A stretch of DNA of 64,000 nt from Marinomonas ushuaiensis DSM 15871 (GTDB taxonomy: Bacteria > Pseudomonadota > Gammaproteobacteria > Pseudomonadales > Marinomonadaceae): assembly GCF_000521805.1 (NCBI RefSeq), contig NZ_JAMB01000013.1:16991-80990 (forward strand). The letters are read 5' to 3'. Of the stretch, positions 54,433 to 63,976 are shown in pieces (within the stretch, counting starts at the first letter, position 1; each line of letters opens with the position of its first letter). The translations under genes and the position numbers were made by a program. Below the pieces are notes generated by a model. The model saw only the letters and a program-made list of their open reading frames with translations. It made no database searches and was not told the DNA's origin.

Positions 54433-55113
54433 ATGAGTAAAGTACTGATTATTGAAGACGAACCAAAATTAGCAGAATTAATGGCCGCTTACCTAGATCA
54501 GGCAGGTTACGAACACCACCATCTTGATCGTGGTGATATTGCTGTTAACTACATAAAAAACAATCAAGTAGATATCATTCTCTTAGACTTGATGCTACCA
54601 GGCCTAGACGGTGTAGAAATTTGCAAACAAGTTCGTCAATTCAGTGGCGTACCTATTATCATGGTAACAGCCAAAGCGGAAGAAATTGATCGCCTTATTG
54701 GTCTAGAAATGGGCGCAGATGATTATGTTTGTAAACCTTTCAGCCCACGTGAAATCGTAGCACGCGTAAAAGCAAACCTACGCCGTGTAGAATTAGATCA
54801 AGCAGAGTCACCAAGAACAGATGGTTTTGACTTAGATGTAGACCGCCTACGTGCGACGTATAAAGGTGAATTAATCGACTTAACAACTGTTGAGTTTCAG
54901 TTATTACAATTACTCATTAAAGAACCAGGTCGCGTTTTCGGCCGTGATTTGATTATGAAAAGCATTTACACTGACAGCCGTGTTGTTAGTGATCGTACTA
55001 TTGACAGCCATATTAAAAAGCTTCGTAAGAAAATCTCTGCCGTTGCATCAGAATTAAATGTTATTCATTCTGTTTATGGTGCAGGGTATCGTTTCGAAAA
55101 CAATGATCAATAA
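54433..55113 (+). CDS. BaeR-like OmpR-family response regulator
   Basis: The 226-residue regulator has a receiver domain with Asp52 (IILLDLMLPGLDGVEICKQV), acidic pocket IIEDEPKL and Lys in YVCKPFSPRE, and a C-terminal winged helix (LTTVEFQLLQLLIKEPGRVF; VVSDRTIDSHIKKLRKKISA). It is co-transcribed with the upstream sensor kinase and resembles E. coli BaeR. DNA targets cannot be read here. The AEC transporter follows after 21 bases, which suggests that this unit may include or control it. Confidence 0.93.
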   Translation: MSKVLIIEDEPKLAELMAAYLDQAGYEHHHLDRGDIAVNYIKNNQVDIILLDLMLPGLDGVEICKQVRQFSGVPIIMVTAKAEEIDRLIGLEMGADDYVCKPFSPREIVARVKANLRRVELDQAESPRTDGFDLDVDRLRATYKGELIDLTTVEFQLLQLLIKEPGRVFGRDLIMKSIYTDSRVVSDRTIDSHIKKLRKKISAVASELNVIHSVYGAGYRFENNDQ

Positions 55114-55134
55114 AACCTTTCTCTAAGGAATGGC

Positions 55135-56085
55135 GTGAACAACTTTTTAGACGTACTGACGTTTTCTTTTTCTATAACAATGCCAATATTTTTAATATTG
55201 GCATTAGGGATTATCCTTTATCGAATTCAAATTATTAATGATAATTTTATCGATACTGCGTCTAAATTGGTGTTTAACGTCACCCTTCCAGCTCTACTGT
55301 TTATCAGCATTTCCAAAACAGATCTCACCAGCGACACTGACTTCTCTCTCGTAATTTACGCCATGGTAGCCGTTATTGTTACCTATATTATTTTAGAACT
55401 ATTAATGCCGATTTGGATATCTGATAAGGCAGAGCGAGCAGTATTAATACAGGGTGCCTTTCGCTCTAATATGGGCATTATTGGCTTGGCTTATTGTGTT
55501 AATGCTTATGGTAGTGACGTCTATGCGGTTGCATCTATATACTTAGGCGGCGTCACTGTTTTATTTAACATATTGTCTGTTATTGGCTTAAGTCGTGGTT
55601 TAGGTGGTAATGCCAATATCAAAGGCATTCTAAAAGGCATAGCAAAGAACCCTCTTATTATTGCAATTATTGCAGCTTTTGCCTCTTCAATTACAGGCTT
55701 ATCATTACCTACAACATTGTATAAAGCAGGCGATTATTTCGCTCAGATGACTCTACCTTTAGCGTTATTATGTGCAGGTGCCTCACTCAGCTTTAGGTCA
55801 TTAAAAACAGAAATGCTGGGCGCCATTATCGCCTCTGTAGGCAAACTTATTTTCATTCCTATTATCCTCACATTTGGTGGCTACTTATTCGGTTACAGAG
55901 GGATGGAACTTGGCGTTCTCTTTCTTATGTCTTCCGCCCCAACCGCATCAGCAAGCTACATCATGGTTCGCGCCATGAATGGAAACTCGACTTTAGCCGC
56001 GAATATCATAGTTATCACAACTATTGTCTCTTTGATTACGACAAGTATTGGCGTTACTGTACTTAGAAGTTTAGACTTAATTTGA
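55135..56085 (+). CDS. AEC-family transporter
   Basis: This 316-residue protein has about ten membrane helices and belongs to the auxin-efflux-carrier (AEC) family of secondary transporters. Segments such as LVFNVTLPALLFISISKTDL, GAFRSNMGIIGLAYCVNAYG and MSSAPTASASYIMVRAMNGN match the family. Bacterial AEC proteins move malonate, malate or related anions; the substrate here is unknown. It starts with GTG after AAGGAATGGC, 21 bases past the response-regulator gene, and 50 bases before the DctB-like kinase gene. Its neighbour, a dicarboxylate-type sensor, hints at an organic-acid substrate. Confidence 0.88.
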   Translation: MNNFLDVLTFSFSITMPIFLILALGIILYRIQIINDNFIDTASKLVFNVTLPALLFISISKTDLTSDTDFSLVIYAMVAVIVTYIILELLMPIWISDKAERAVLIQGAFRSNMGIIGLAYCVNAYGSDVYAVASIYLGGVTVLFNILSVIGLSRGLGGNANIKGILKGIAKNPLIIAIIAAFASSITGLSLPTTLYKAGDYFAQMTLPLALLCAGASLSFRSLKTEMLGAIIASVGKLIFIPIILTFGGYLFGYRGMELGVLFLMSSAPTASASYIMVRAMNGNSTLAANIIVITTIVSLITTSIGVTVLRSLDLI

Positions 56086-56135
56086 TTCGGCTTTGAAACA
56101 TCAGGTTAATACAAACAAGAACAACGAGACTTTAA

Positions 56136-58217
56136 TTGATTTCACAATTTCGTAAACATCGCCTTTCGTTCCTCTCTTTGGGATGCGCAATTCTTACCCT
56201 CATGTATTTTGGAATCAACACGATTGCCTACCAAACTTTAATCATTGATAAACACTCTGAGGGACAGAACCAATTACTGGATTATGTTATCGAACTTAGA
56301 AATGAGTTAAAAAACTATCATATCCTCCCCTACGCGTTAACTGATAACCCAACCTTGTTAGCTTTTATGAATAACCCTCAAGATGAGGTATTAACTAATC
56401 GTTTACAAAGACAACTGGAAGATTTAACTCACGTCTCAAAAACACAGGACTGGTTTATCCTTTCAACCGAAGGCGACCTCATGGTGTCTAGTGAGCAGTC
56501 CCCTAACTTCAAACTAGACGATTATTTCAACAAAACCAATTTGAGTAATGTTTTAAAAGATCAACAAGGAGAATACATACTTGTTTCTGGCTACAACCCT
56601 GAGCTTTACAAGTCAGCTCATTTAGTACTTGCACCAGTCTATTCATCAACAGGACTTGCTGGTGCTATTGCCGTTAGAATTAATGTCAGCAGTTTAATTG
56701 AGCGATGGAATCTACTTGAGGATCTTGTTGTCATGACAGACCAAAACAGTTTGATTTTTTTAGCCAGTAAACTAAATCGTATTCTCGAAAGTAATTGGCT
56801 GGATGACTATATCGATGTTCAATTCGTCAATAAAACTCGATCAAAAATATACAGCTTGAATAACGAACGCTACCTTCTACAAAATGTCACTTTAGACGAT
56901 TTGAACTGGCAAATACATTACCTCTCAAACTTAAGAGGCATACAAGCAAAAGCTCGCAGCATTGCCTTTGTAAGCTTAGGAATATTTGCGCTTGTTTTTC
57001 TATTCTGGCTTTACCGTCGTGAGCGATCATTAAAAATTGCGTCAAAACTTGAGAATGAAATATTAATTGCAGACAGTGCTCAACGACAAAGAGTGCTGAT
57101 TGAAAACACGCACGTTGGCTTACTTCAACTTACCAAACATGGCGAAATTTCCTTCGTAAACCCAATGGGATTACGCTACTTCGGCCAAGGCTCAAAGCTA
57201 AACTCGCATTATCTGTCTGAATTTCTACCTAACCATCTTGAAAACAAAAACGCATTGTCTTTTATCAATTCACTTCAACGCCAAAGCATTGGAAGTAATA
57301 AAAGCGTCTCAAATTTACTAGAACAAGAAGTTGTTTTACAGAAAGACAATGGTCAGACCTTTCCTGCATTATTGTCTATTTCATCTTTAGAATGGCGTCA
57401 CTCTCAAGGCTATCTCGTCACTTTAATTGACATCAGTAAGCGAAAAAAAGCAGAACTTAATTTACTCGAAGCCAACACACGCTTAGAAAAACGAGTATTA
57501 GAGAGAACTCAAGCCTTAGAAGCTGCTCAAAAAGAGCTTCTTAGTACAGAAAAATTGGCCGCAATTGGCCAAATGTCTACAGCTATTGCTCATGAGCTCA
57601 ATCAGCCTTTAACTGGCATAAGAACACTTGCCTATACGGCTGAATTATTATTAAAGCGCCAAGACTCCGAGCAAGCCCTGAAGGTATTATCAGACTTACA
57701 ATCATTAGTCGTGAGAATGCAAAGCCTTACCAGTGAGCTCAAAGTATTAGCCTATAGAAGGCCTGAGCAACTGGCCCCCACCTCCATAAAAGAATCCATC
57801 AAGCACGCTATTGAAAGCCTTGGCGAAGAAGTTCAAGGTGCTTCTTGGGACATCCAGCTCAATGATTTAGATTTAGTAACCGCTGAATCGACACGGCTTG
57901 AGCGTATATTTTTAAACCTAATAAGCAATTCTATACAGGCATGCTCTGAATCCAAGATAACCCCTAATATTAAAATATCCCAGCAAGAACAGGGAGAGAA
58001 AATAATCATCTCCTATCAAGACAATGGACCGGGTATCGAACAAAATAAACTTACTCATATATTCGAACCTTTCTTCACCACAAAACCCATAGGTAAAGGT
58101 TTAGGGCTTGGACTTGCCATTAGTGCAAACTTAGCAAAAGATATGAATGGCACATTAATAGCGAGTTATAATGATTCGTCACAATTGGTGTTCCGACTGA
58201 CACTGTCAAAGGCTTAA
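56136..58217 (+). CDS. DctB-like sensor histidine kinase
   Basis: The 693-residue kinase has membrane helices at about 12-31 and 275-292 with a large periplasmic double-Cache-like sensor between. A cytoplasmic PAS domain (about 320-435, ending VTLIDISKRKKAE), a coiled linker, HisKA with His486 (STAIAHELNQPLTGIRTLAY) and an ATPase domain (LNLISNSIQACSES, then GKGLGLGLAISANLAKD) follow. This is the DctB architecture for sensing C4-dicarboxylates or similar ligands. The start is TTG. Its response regulator starts 1 base past its stop. No TRAP or DctA transporter is adjacent. Confidence 0.9.
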   Translation: MISQFRKHRLSFLSLGCAILTLMYFGINTIAYQTLIIDKHSEGQNQLLDYVIELRNELKNYHILPYALTDNPTLLAFMNNPQDEVLTNRLQRQLEDLTHVSKTQDWFILSTEGDLMVSSEQSPNFKLDDYFNKTNLSNVLKDQQGEYILVSGYNPELYKSAHLVLAPVYSSTGLAGAIAVRINVSSLIERWNLLEDLVVMTDQNSLIFLASKLNRILESNWLDDYIDVQFVNKTRSKIYSLNNERYLLQNVTLDDLNWQIHYLSNLRGIQAKARSIAFVSLGIFALVFLFWLYRRERSLKIASKLENEILIADSAQRQRVLIENTHVGLLQLTKHGEISFVNPMGLRYFGQGSKLNSHYLSEFLPNHLENKNALSFINSLQRQSIGSNKSVSNLLEQEVVLQKDNGQTFPALLSISSLEWRHSQGYLVTLIDISKRKKAELNLLEANTRLEKRVLERTQALEAAQKELLSTEKLAAIGQMSTAIAHELNQPLTGIRTLAYTAELLLKRQDSEQALKVLSDLQSLVVRMQSLTSELKVLAYRRPEQLAPTSIKESIKHAIESLGEEVQGASWDIQLNDLDLVTAESTRLERIFLNLISNSIQACSESKITPNIKISQQEQGEKIIISYQDNGPGIEQNKLTHIFEPFFTTKPIGKGLGLGLAISANLAKDMNGTLIASYNDSSQLVFRLTLSKA

Positions 58218-58218
58218 C

Positions 58219-59637
58219 ATGGAAAATGACAACGCTAACACAGGCGCTATGACCAATCTAAACTCAACCCATTCAGATACAAGCAACCAAATTGAGATTT
58301 GGTTGCTTGACGATGATGACATTGTTCGCTCGACAACAGCACAATGGCTACGCTTATCTGATTATGTTGTGAAAGAATTCCAAGAAGCCCAAGAGCTACT
58401 CAATCATTATAAAATAGGTCGATCTTGCATCATCGTGAGTGATATTCGTATGACTCCGATTGATGGACTCACTCTGATGAACCATTGCTTAGAGAAAGAA
58501 CCAGAACTGCCCTTTATTTTGATAACAGGTCATGGCGATGTAGACACTGCCGTCAATGCATTACGTGATGGCGCATTTGATTTCCTTGAAAAGCCTTTCG
58601 ACCCAAACCGGTTAATTGAAACCGTTGAAAAAGCCATTCAACTTCGTAAAGTTCAGCTCCAACATGCCAATCAAACACAATATCTTGGCGACCTACATGG
58701 ACTAGAAGAAGTTATCATAGGCCAACAAGAACAAATTGTTCGTGTCAGACAGCAAATTCATACCTTTGCAAACATGGACACACATGTCATTGTTTACGGC
58801 AAGACAGGTTGTGGTAAAGAATTAGTTGCAAGAGCTTTACACGACTGCAGCCCGAGAAACACGAAACCTTTTGTTGCAATCAACTGTGCTGCCATTCCAG
58901 CCGAACTCTTCGAAAGCGAGCTATTCGGCCATGAAGCAGGCGCATTTACCAGCGCGAATAAAAAAAGAGTCGGCAAGCTAGAATACGCCAGCGGTGGCAC
59001 TCTTTTTTTAGATGAAATAGAAAGCATGCCACTTGCCATGCAGATCAAATTATTACGTGTCTTACAAGAAAACCAACTTGAACGCATTGGCAGTAACACG
59101 ACAATTAAGATAGATCTAAGAGTCGTTGCCGCTGCGAAGAATGACCTACAAACACTAGAAGACTTTAGACAAGATTTATTCTTTCGCCTAAATGTTTCGC
59201 AAATACACCTACCAGACTTACGAAACCGAGGCTCAGACATCCCTCTACTTTTCGAACATTTCTGTCGTATGGCGGTAAAAGAACGAGGTGGTGACTTCAG
59301 ATCGTTAAGCCCAATAGACCATGAGACACTGACTTTATATGGATGGCCTGGAAACGTCCGAGAATTAAGAAATGTCGCTCTACGTTACGCACTGGAGCCC
59401 AACACTAGTGTGGCGAAAATATTGGCCGGCTACCAAGCCCAGGACAATATAGACACCATCACACCTCTTCCATTAAGCGTAAAGGTTCAAGAGTTTGAAC
59501 GCAGTTTAATAGAAGCAAGTATTCGACAACATAAAGGTAACATTCAGTCTGTACTGGAACAGTTACAGCTTCCACGTCGGACATTGAATCAAAAAATGCA
59601 AAAATATGGACTTAATCGAGTCGATTACCTGGATTAA
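58219..59637 (+). CDS. DctD-like sigma-54-dependent response regulator
   Basis: The 472-residue NtrC-family activator has a receiver with Asp75 (CIIVSDIRMTPIDGLTLMNH), an AAA+ domain and a Fis-type helix-turn-helix at the end (RKGNIQSVLEQLQLPRRTLN-like). Walker A reads GKTGCGKE (194-201), and the sigma-54 contact loop GAFTGA reads GAFTSA (241-246). Other motifs (GGTLFLDEIESMPLAMQIKL, WPGNVRELRN) are intact. Overlap and similarity to DctD make it the partner of the upstream kinase, activating sigma-54 promoters for organic-acid uptake. The last Gly-to-Ser change could weaken or alter sigma-54 contact, but natural variants exist. Confidence 0.92.
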   Translation: MENDNANTGAMTNLNSTHSDTSNQIEIWLLDDDDIVRSTTAQWLRLSDYVVKEFQEAQELLNHYKIGRSCIIVSDIRMTPIDGLTLMNHCLEKEPELPFILITGHGDVDTAVNALRDGAFDFLEKPFDPNRLIETVEKAIQLRKVQLQHANQTQYLGDLHGLEEVIIGQQEQIVRVRQQIHTFANMDTHVIVYGKTGCGKELVARALHDCSPRNTKPFVAINCAAIPAELFESELFGHEAGAFTSANKKRVGKLEYASGGTLFLDEIESMPLAMQIKLLRVLQENQLERIGSNTTIKIDLRVVAAAKNDLQTLEDFRQDLFFRLNVSQIHLPDLRNRGSDIPLLFEHFCRMAVKERGGDFRSLSPIDHETLTLYGWPGNVRELRNVALRYALEPNTSVAKILAGYQAQDNIDTITPLPLSVKVQEFERSLIEASIRQHKGNIQSVLEQLQLPRRTLNQKMQKYGLNRVDYLD

Positions 59638-59748
59638 ATCCCACACTATTTTGTCAACAGAGTCCCATTATCTCCCAAAAATACAAATAAAGTGGTTCCT
59701 ATATTAACTTTTTAATGAGAACCACTTGCATTAATTTCAAAAAAAACC

Positions 59749-59767
59749 TTTAATGATAACCATTATC
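59749..59767. promoter_or_regulatory. Strong Fur box before the AraC-flavodoxin unit
   Basis: The 19 bases ending in AACCATTATC match the Fur consensus at 16 of 19 positions by my count and include AATGATAA. The site is only 20 bases before the regulator start, so iron-loaded Fur would block transcription. Confidence 0.8.
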
Positions 59768-59786
59768 AGATTAGAGGCGACATACA

Positions 59787-60674
59787 ATGCAAATATGCAT
59801 GCATGATGTGTATGACAATACAGGAAAAATAAAAGACGAAATGACAGCCCACTTCGCGGGCAATAAACATTTTCTTGCGTTGCTTCCAAATCTTCAGTTA
59901 CTGAATCAACATCTGCATAGTAAAGTTGATGTATCTATTTATGAAGAAGCTAAACAAGGCTTATATTTTTCATTTCTAGGTACCAGTGCAATCAAGACTG
60001 TTGAAGATATACAGTCTGTTGAAATTGCTTATCAACCTAAAAACATAAGTGGCTATTTTCCTATGGCCGCTGGGGAAGAACGCAGTTTATTGCAAGTACG
60101 TATTAGTCCAGAGCACCTCGCCAACGCTCTTGGCGAAACTGAAGATCAAATCATCCAGCACTTTCGTTTAATGGGTGAAAAATTAAATAATGATATCGGT
60201 GTTATACAATTGCCCTTCACTGAAAGATCTGCCGAAATCAGTAAACCTGTATTATCTCACAAAGGTCATTCTATTAGTTTAGCAGGGCATATTTATGCTC
60301 TTATATTTACGGTGATCGAACAGTTACAAATGCTCAGTCATCTATCGCAATGCGAAGACTGTCAAAGCAAGCTCTTTAATGCTCAAAATTTAATAGAAGT
60401 TATGGAGCACGAAGCGCTAAATATAGGTAATATTGCACAGCGTGTTGGTCTTAATAAAGAAGCACTTGCGATTGGCTTCCACCTTATTGTTGGTCAATCC
60501 ATAGAAAGTTACTGGACTCGTAGCCGCATCAAATTTGCAGCTGACAGACTCAGACAAGATCCAGCAGCAAAAACACACATAGTCGCTCAGAGTGGCTTCT
60601 CTGATGACCAATTTGAAGCTGCTTTTATTCAGCACTTTGGTGTCAGCAGCCACCAATACGGACAAATTCACTAA
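59787..60674 (+). CDS. AraC-family regulator, PchR-like
   Basis: The 295-residue protein ends in an AraC-type DNA-binding region (about 200-295): NIGNIAQRVGLNKEALAIGF is the first helix-turn-helix and VAQSGFSDDQFEAAFIQHFG the second. The N-terminal 190 residues resemble the ligand region of PchR-type siderophore regulators only loosely. A CEDCQSK pair of Cys sits just before the DNA-binding part. It is preceded by a strong Fur box and followed after 22 bases by flavodoxin, which suggests control of iron-starvation genes. The ligand, possibly a ferri-siderophore or haem, is unknown; no receptor gene is nearby. Confidence 0.8.
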   Translation: MQICMHDVYDNTGKIKDEMTAHFAGNKHFLALLPNLQLLNQHLHSKVDVSIYEEAKQGLYFSFLGTSAIKTVEDIQSVEIAYQPKNISGYFPMAAGEERSLLQVRISPEHLANALGETEDQIIQHFRLMGEKLNNDIGVIQLPFTERSAEISKPVLSHKGHSISLAGHIYALIFTVIEQLQMLSHLSQCEDCQSKLFNAQNLIEVMEHEALNIGNIAQRVGLNKEALAIGFHLIVGQSIESYWTRSRIKFAADRLRQDPAAKTHIVAQSGFSDDQFEAAFIQHFGVSSHQYGQIH

Positions 60675-60696
60675 GTTATAGGAATAAATTTACAAA

Positions 60697-61233
60697 ATGG
60701 CCAATTCATCTATAGCCCTTATATACGGCACAGATACAAATAACACAGAAGAAGTCGGTCATAAGATCGCTAAACAGTGGGAAGAATTGGGAGAGACAGT
60801 AGAACTCTTCGACATAAAAGATATAGAGCCAAGCTTATTAGAGCAATACTCTATGGTTATTCTCGGCATCCCTACGTGGGATTTCGGTGGAATTCAGTCC
60901 GATTGGGAAGACATTGGCGATAGCTTGAGTGAGCTATCTCTAGAAAACACAACCGTAGCTTTATATGGATTGGGCGACCAATTCGGATACGGTGATTATT
61001 TTGTTGATGCAGTGGGTTGGTTGTATGAAAAACTACTACCAACACACGCTACCTTCATTGGGCAATGGCCTACAGAAGGCTACGATTTCGAGGCATCAAG
61101 AGCGTGTGTAATAGATAAAAGTCATTTCATCGGCTTAGCAATAGATGAAGATCAACAGTTTGAACTCACTGACGAACGAATTGAACAGTGGGTTATCCAA
61201 CTTTACGCAGAGAGAGCGGTAGAAGCCGCATAA
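60697..61233 (+). CDS. fld: Flavodoxin
   Basis: This 178-residue FMN electron carrier replaces ferredoxin when iron is scarce. The phosphate loop is GTDTNNTEEVGHKIA (residues 10-24), and the FMN-flanking loops are IPTWDFGGIQSDWED and LYGLGDQFGYGDYFVDA. Long-chain flavodoxin length and the extra loop are present. It lies behind the Fur box and AraC-type regulator, so it is probably iron-repressed. The start ATG follows ATAGGAATAAATTTACAAA. Confidence 0.94.
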   Translation: MANSSIALIYGTDTNNTEEVGHKIAKQWEELGETVELFDIKDIEPSLLEQYSMVILGIPTWDFGGIQSDWEDIGDSLSELSLENTTVALYGLGDQFGYGDYFVDAVGWLYEKLLPTHATFIGQWPTEGYDFEASRACVIDKSHFIGLAIDEDQQFELTDERIEQWVIQLYAERAVEAA

Positions 61234-61368
61234 TTATCACCTGACTGGCCATTGAACTAAAGCAAACGACTCAAATTTGGATTCCCACACATTCACTGCC
61301 CTGAATGCCCAAATTTAGCTTTATTTCAGTGAGATAATTATTCGACTCGCTCTATATGTGTGAAGCGC

Positions 61369-61407
61369 GTGGCTACCTTCCTTTCTCTCCTGCTTGGAGG
61401 TAGCCAC
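61369..61407 (+). terminator. Hairpin after the flavodoxin gene
   Basis: GTGGCTACCT pairs perfectly with AGGTAGCCAC around a 19-base loop. The following stretch is T-rich but broken (AATTTCTTTTCC). It lies 135 bases past the stop and may end the iron-responsive transcript. Confidence 0.55.
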
Positions 61408-61472
61408 GAATTTCTTTTCCACTCTCCCATCAGTTACTATGCTACAAAGTATTTTAAATATAGTAGGCATAC

Positions 61473-61787
61473 ATGCACATTCAGCTTTCTGACATTGTTA
61501 TTATTTTGTTACTCGCCGCTTTGGTTTATTCATGGTGGCGCAACACTTCCATTCGAGAACAAGCCCTAATTAATGCAAAGAAACATTGTGACTCTTTAGA
61601 TCTACAACTATTAGATCAAAGCGTCGCAGGAGCAGGATGGAGGCCAACCTGGAGTCATGGGCAAATTAAAATCAAAAGAATCTATAAATTTGAATTTAGC
61701 TCAAGTGGTGTGGCTCGCTACAAAGGGACAATAACCTACTTAGGGCACCAGCAAATAGATATTTGGATCAGTCCACATGACTTTTAA
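61473..61787 (+). CDS. DUF3301 family membrane-anchored protein
   Basis: The 104-residue protein has one N-terminal membrane helix (about 7-21, DIVIILLLAALVYSW) followed by a short soluble domain. The DUF3301 signature is clear: HCDSLDLQLLDQSVAGAGWR, then KIKRIYKFEFSSSGVARYKG and TITYLGHQQIDIW. Members are found in marine gammaproteobacteria and Pseudomonas; no function is known. The gene stands alone between the flavodoxin and the chemoreceptor. An overlapping frame that starts at 61360 is not coding. Confidence 0.85.
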   Translation: MHIQLSDIVIILLLAALVYSWWRNTSIREQALINAKKHCDSLDLQLLDQSVAGAGWRPTWSHGQIKIKRIYKFEFSSSGVARYKGTITYLGHQQIDIWISPHDF

Positions 61788-61999
61788 AACCAGCTTATTC
61801 AAAATGAAAGTAAATGGATAAGCTAAAATAGTTGTTAATGACATTTTTTCATTTGCAAATAAGACTATAGTCGAAATAGAATGATTAAGTAAATTTTTGT
61901 AACGTCTTTACAATGTTTTGGTAAGCAAGATAAGGACTCTAACTAGTCCTTACGTTTATCTCTTCAATCTATAATAAAAAAAAGAGAACAGGATAAAAT

Positions 62000-63889
62000 A
62001 TGTTGGCAAACCTTAGTTTTCGCACAAAATTAGTCTCTCTACTTATCGCTGCTATTATTGGCTTTATTGTGGTAACGGCCGTTGCCCTTCAAGGCTTAAA
62101 TGTTCAAGAGACCTCATCATCTAAATTTGAACGATTAACAAAAGTAGATAAAGACCTCGCCTCTCTCGTTATCACCCTTATGGAAGAATATGAATCATTA
62201 TCAAGTGTTAATAATGGTTCATATGATGCCTTTATGGGCTCGCTTAATACAAACCATGATAGCTTTATCGTTATGCTGCAAGAAGACACAGACCTACTTC
62301 AGGACACTGAAGCCAAAAATAATATCAATAATGTTATAACGTCACTTATCAGTTACAGTGATGCTCTAGAAGCACTCGTTAACCAAAGACATAAAGTTGG
62401 CTTTAATGGTTCTTCTGGCCTCAAACAAGAAGTTGCTACTTTAGGTGAAACAGTTACTGAAGAAATTTCTTTTTTAAGTCTAGTAAAACAAGAATTCTTG
62501 CCAGTACGCGAAGCTGAACAAACATTAATCTTTGAGCCAACACCTGCAAACAAAGATCTTTTTGAAGAGCGTTTTGAAAACTTCAATCAACGCGTAGATA
62601 ATTTTGGTTTGAAAGAGCGCTTCGGTGCAAATATCACGGCCTACTATGATGTAGTTCAAGAGCTCAATAAAGAAAATCAACAGCTAAGCAATCTACAAAC
62701 AGCATTTTCTGCTCAACGAGAAAACTTTAACAATACCAGATTGCTTGCCGTTGAATATATGCATCAAGCCGTATTGGATGCACGTGAACAAGCATCATCA
62801 AGCTCGCAACAAGCTAGCATTAGTTTAATCATTGTTAGTATCGTTGTTGCCATTCTTGCTTCTATCATGATGGCCAGTATTGGTAAAAGTGTAAATAACT
62901 CTCTTAATCAAATCATTAAAGATCTTGGTAAAGTAAAAGGCGGTGATTTAACAGCACGTTTATACGTAAACAATAAACGTAATGATGAATTTGATTCTTT
63001 ATGCAGCTCTGTTAATGAGATGACGACTGGGCTTGGTTCTGTTATTGGTGATGTTATGAATACCACGCAGGGTGTTAATAACATGGTCACCGAACTAAAC
63101 ACCTCAGTGACTAATATCGCAGAGAGCAACCGCTCAGTCAGCCAACAAACCAGTTCCCTAGCCGCTGCGACAGAAGAAATATCAACGACCATATCCAGTA
63201 TTTCTCATACTACAGCAGATTTAAGCAGCCAATCACAAAACACTTATGAATCCGCAAAAGTGGGCGCAGAGACAATCAAAGGTGCGCTTTCTAACCTTGC
63301 CAGCACAATTACTGTAGTCAACAAAACAAGTACTCAGTTAAACGAGCTAGGACAATTATCGAAAGACATAGATAACGTTATCGGCATGATCAACGACTTA
63401 GCAAATCAAACCAACCTTTTAGCTCTTAACGCAGCGATTGAAGCCGCACGAGCTGGAGAAGCGGGCCGAGGCTTCTCCGTAGTTGCTGATGAAGTACGCT
63501 CTCTTGCTGAGAAAACAGTGGATGCAACAGCTAAAATCACAGACATTGTTGGTACAATTCAGTCTTCAACACAAACTGCCATTGAGACAATGCACAGTGG
63601 ACAAGAAAGCCTACATGCCATTGAAGAGTTCAGTGAAAAAGCAGAAGTAGCCATTCTAGAAATAGAACAAAATGCTCAAACCAGCTCTGCATCCTCTATT
63701 GATATGGCAAGATCGATTAAAGAAGTCGAGAAAACAGCGATTCATATGAGTGAAGAAATGGATAAAATTGCTCAGCAATTACAGCAAGACAATAGCAACA
63801 TTAATAGCATTGAAGGCAATACTCGTGATATCCATGATCAAGTAAGCAGCTTGAATAAGAAAACCAGTGTCTTTACGACTCAAGCCTAA
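62000..63889 (+). CDS. Methyl-accepting chemotaxis protein
   Basis: The 629-residue chemoreceptor has membrane helices at about 9-30 and 273-293, a periplasmic helical-bundle sensor of about 240 residues, HAMP (around [20 protein letters not shown]), and the signalling hairpin [35 protein letters not shown] region (written in two parts) near 465-500. Methylatable Glu/Gln positions flank it. The tip binds CheW and CheA. The ligand is unknown because the sensor domain is poorly conserved. No che genes are adjacent. A GAACAGGA site precedes the ATG. Confidence 0.93.
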   Translation: MLANLSFRTKLVSLLIAAIIGFIVVTAVALQGLNVQETSSSKFERLTKVDKDLASLVITLMEEYESLSSVNNGSYDAFMGSLNTNHDSFIVMLQEDTDLLQDTEAKNNINNVITSLISYSDALEALVNQRHKVGFNGSSGLKQEVATLGETVTEEISFLSLVKQEFLPVREAEQTLIFEPTPANKDLFEERFENFNQRVDNFGLKERFGANITAYYDVVQELNKENQQLSNLQTAFSAQRENFNNTRLLAVEYMHQAVLDAREQASSSSQQASISLIIVSIVVAILASIMMASIGKSVNNSLNQIIKDLGKVKGGDLTARLYVNNKRNDEFDSLCSSVNEMTTGLGSVIGDVMNTTQGVNNMVTELNTSVTNIAESNRSVSQQTSSLAAATEEISTTISSISHTTADLSSQSQNTYESAKVGAETIKGALSNLASTITVVNKTSTQLNELGQLSKDIDNVIGMINDLANQTNLLALNAAIEAARAGEAGRGFSVVADEVRSLAEKTVDATAKITDIVGTIQSSTQTAIETMHSGQESLHAIEEFSEKAEVAILEIEQNAQTSSASSIDMARSIKEVEKTAIHMSEEMDKIAQQLQQDNSNINSIEGNTRDIHDQVSSLNKKTSVFTTQA

Positions 63890-63898
63890 ATTCAACGA

Positions 63899-63929
63899 AT
63901 AAAGGTTGGAATTACATACCAACCTTTAT
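63899..63929 (+). terminator. Hairpin after the chemoreceptor gene
   Basis: ATAAAGGTTGG pairs perfectly with CCAACCTTTAT around a 9-base loop, 10 bases past the stop. No long T-run follows, but position and strength suggest it ends the transcript. Confidence 0.6.
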
Positions 63930-63976
63930 ATGAAAGAATAATGGTTTGAATTAAAAAAGTGATAAAAAACCGGCAT

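Noticed and set aside
58794..59240. 148-codon minus-strand frame within the DctD-like gene
   Set aside because: It is antisense to the conserved AAA+ domain and has no recognisable pattern.
61360..61569. 69-codon frame before the DUF3301 gene
   Set aside because: It covers the hairpin at 61369-61407 and overlaps DUF3301 in another frame; no family resemblance.
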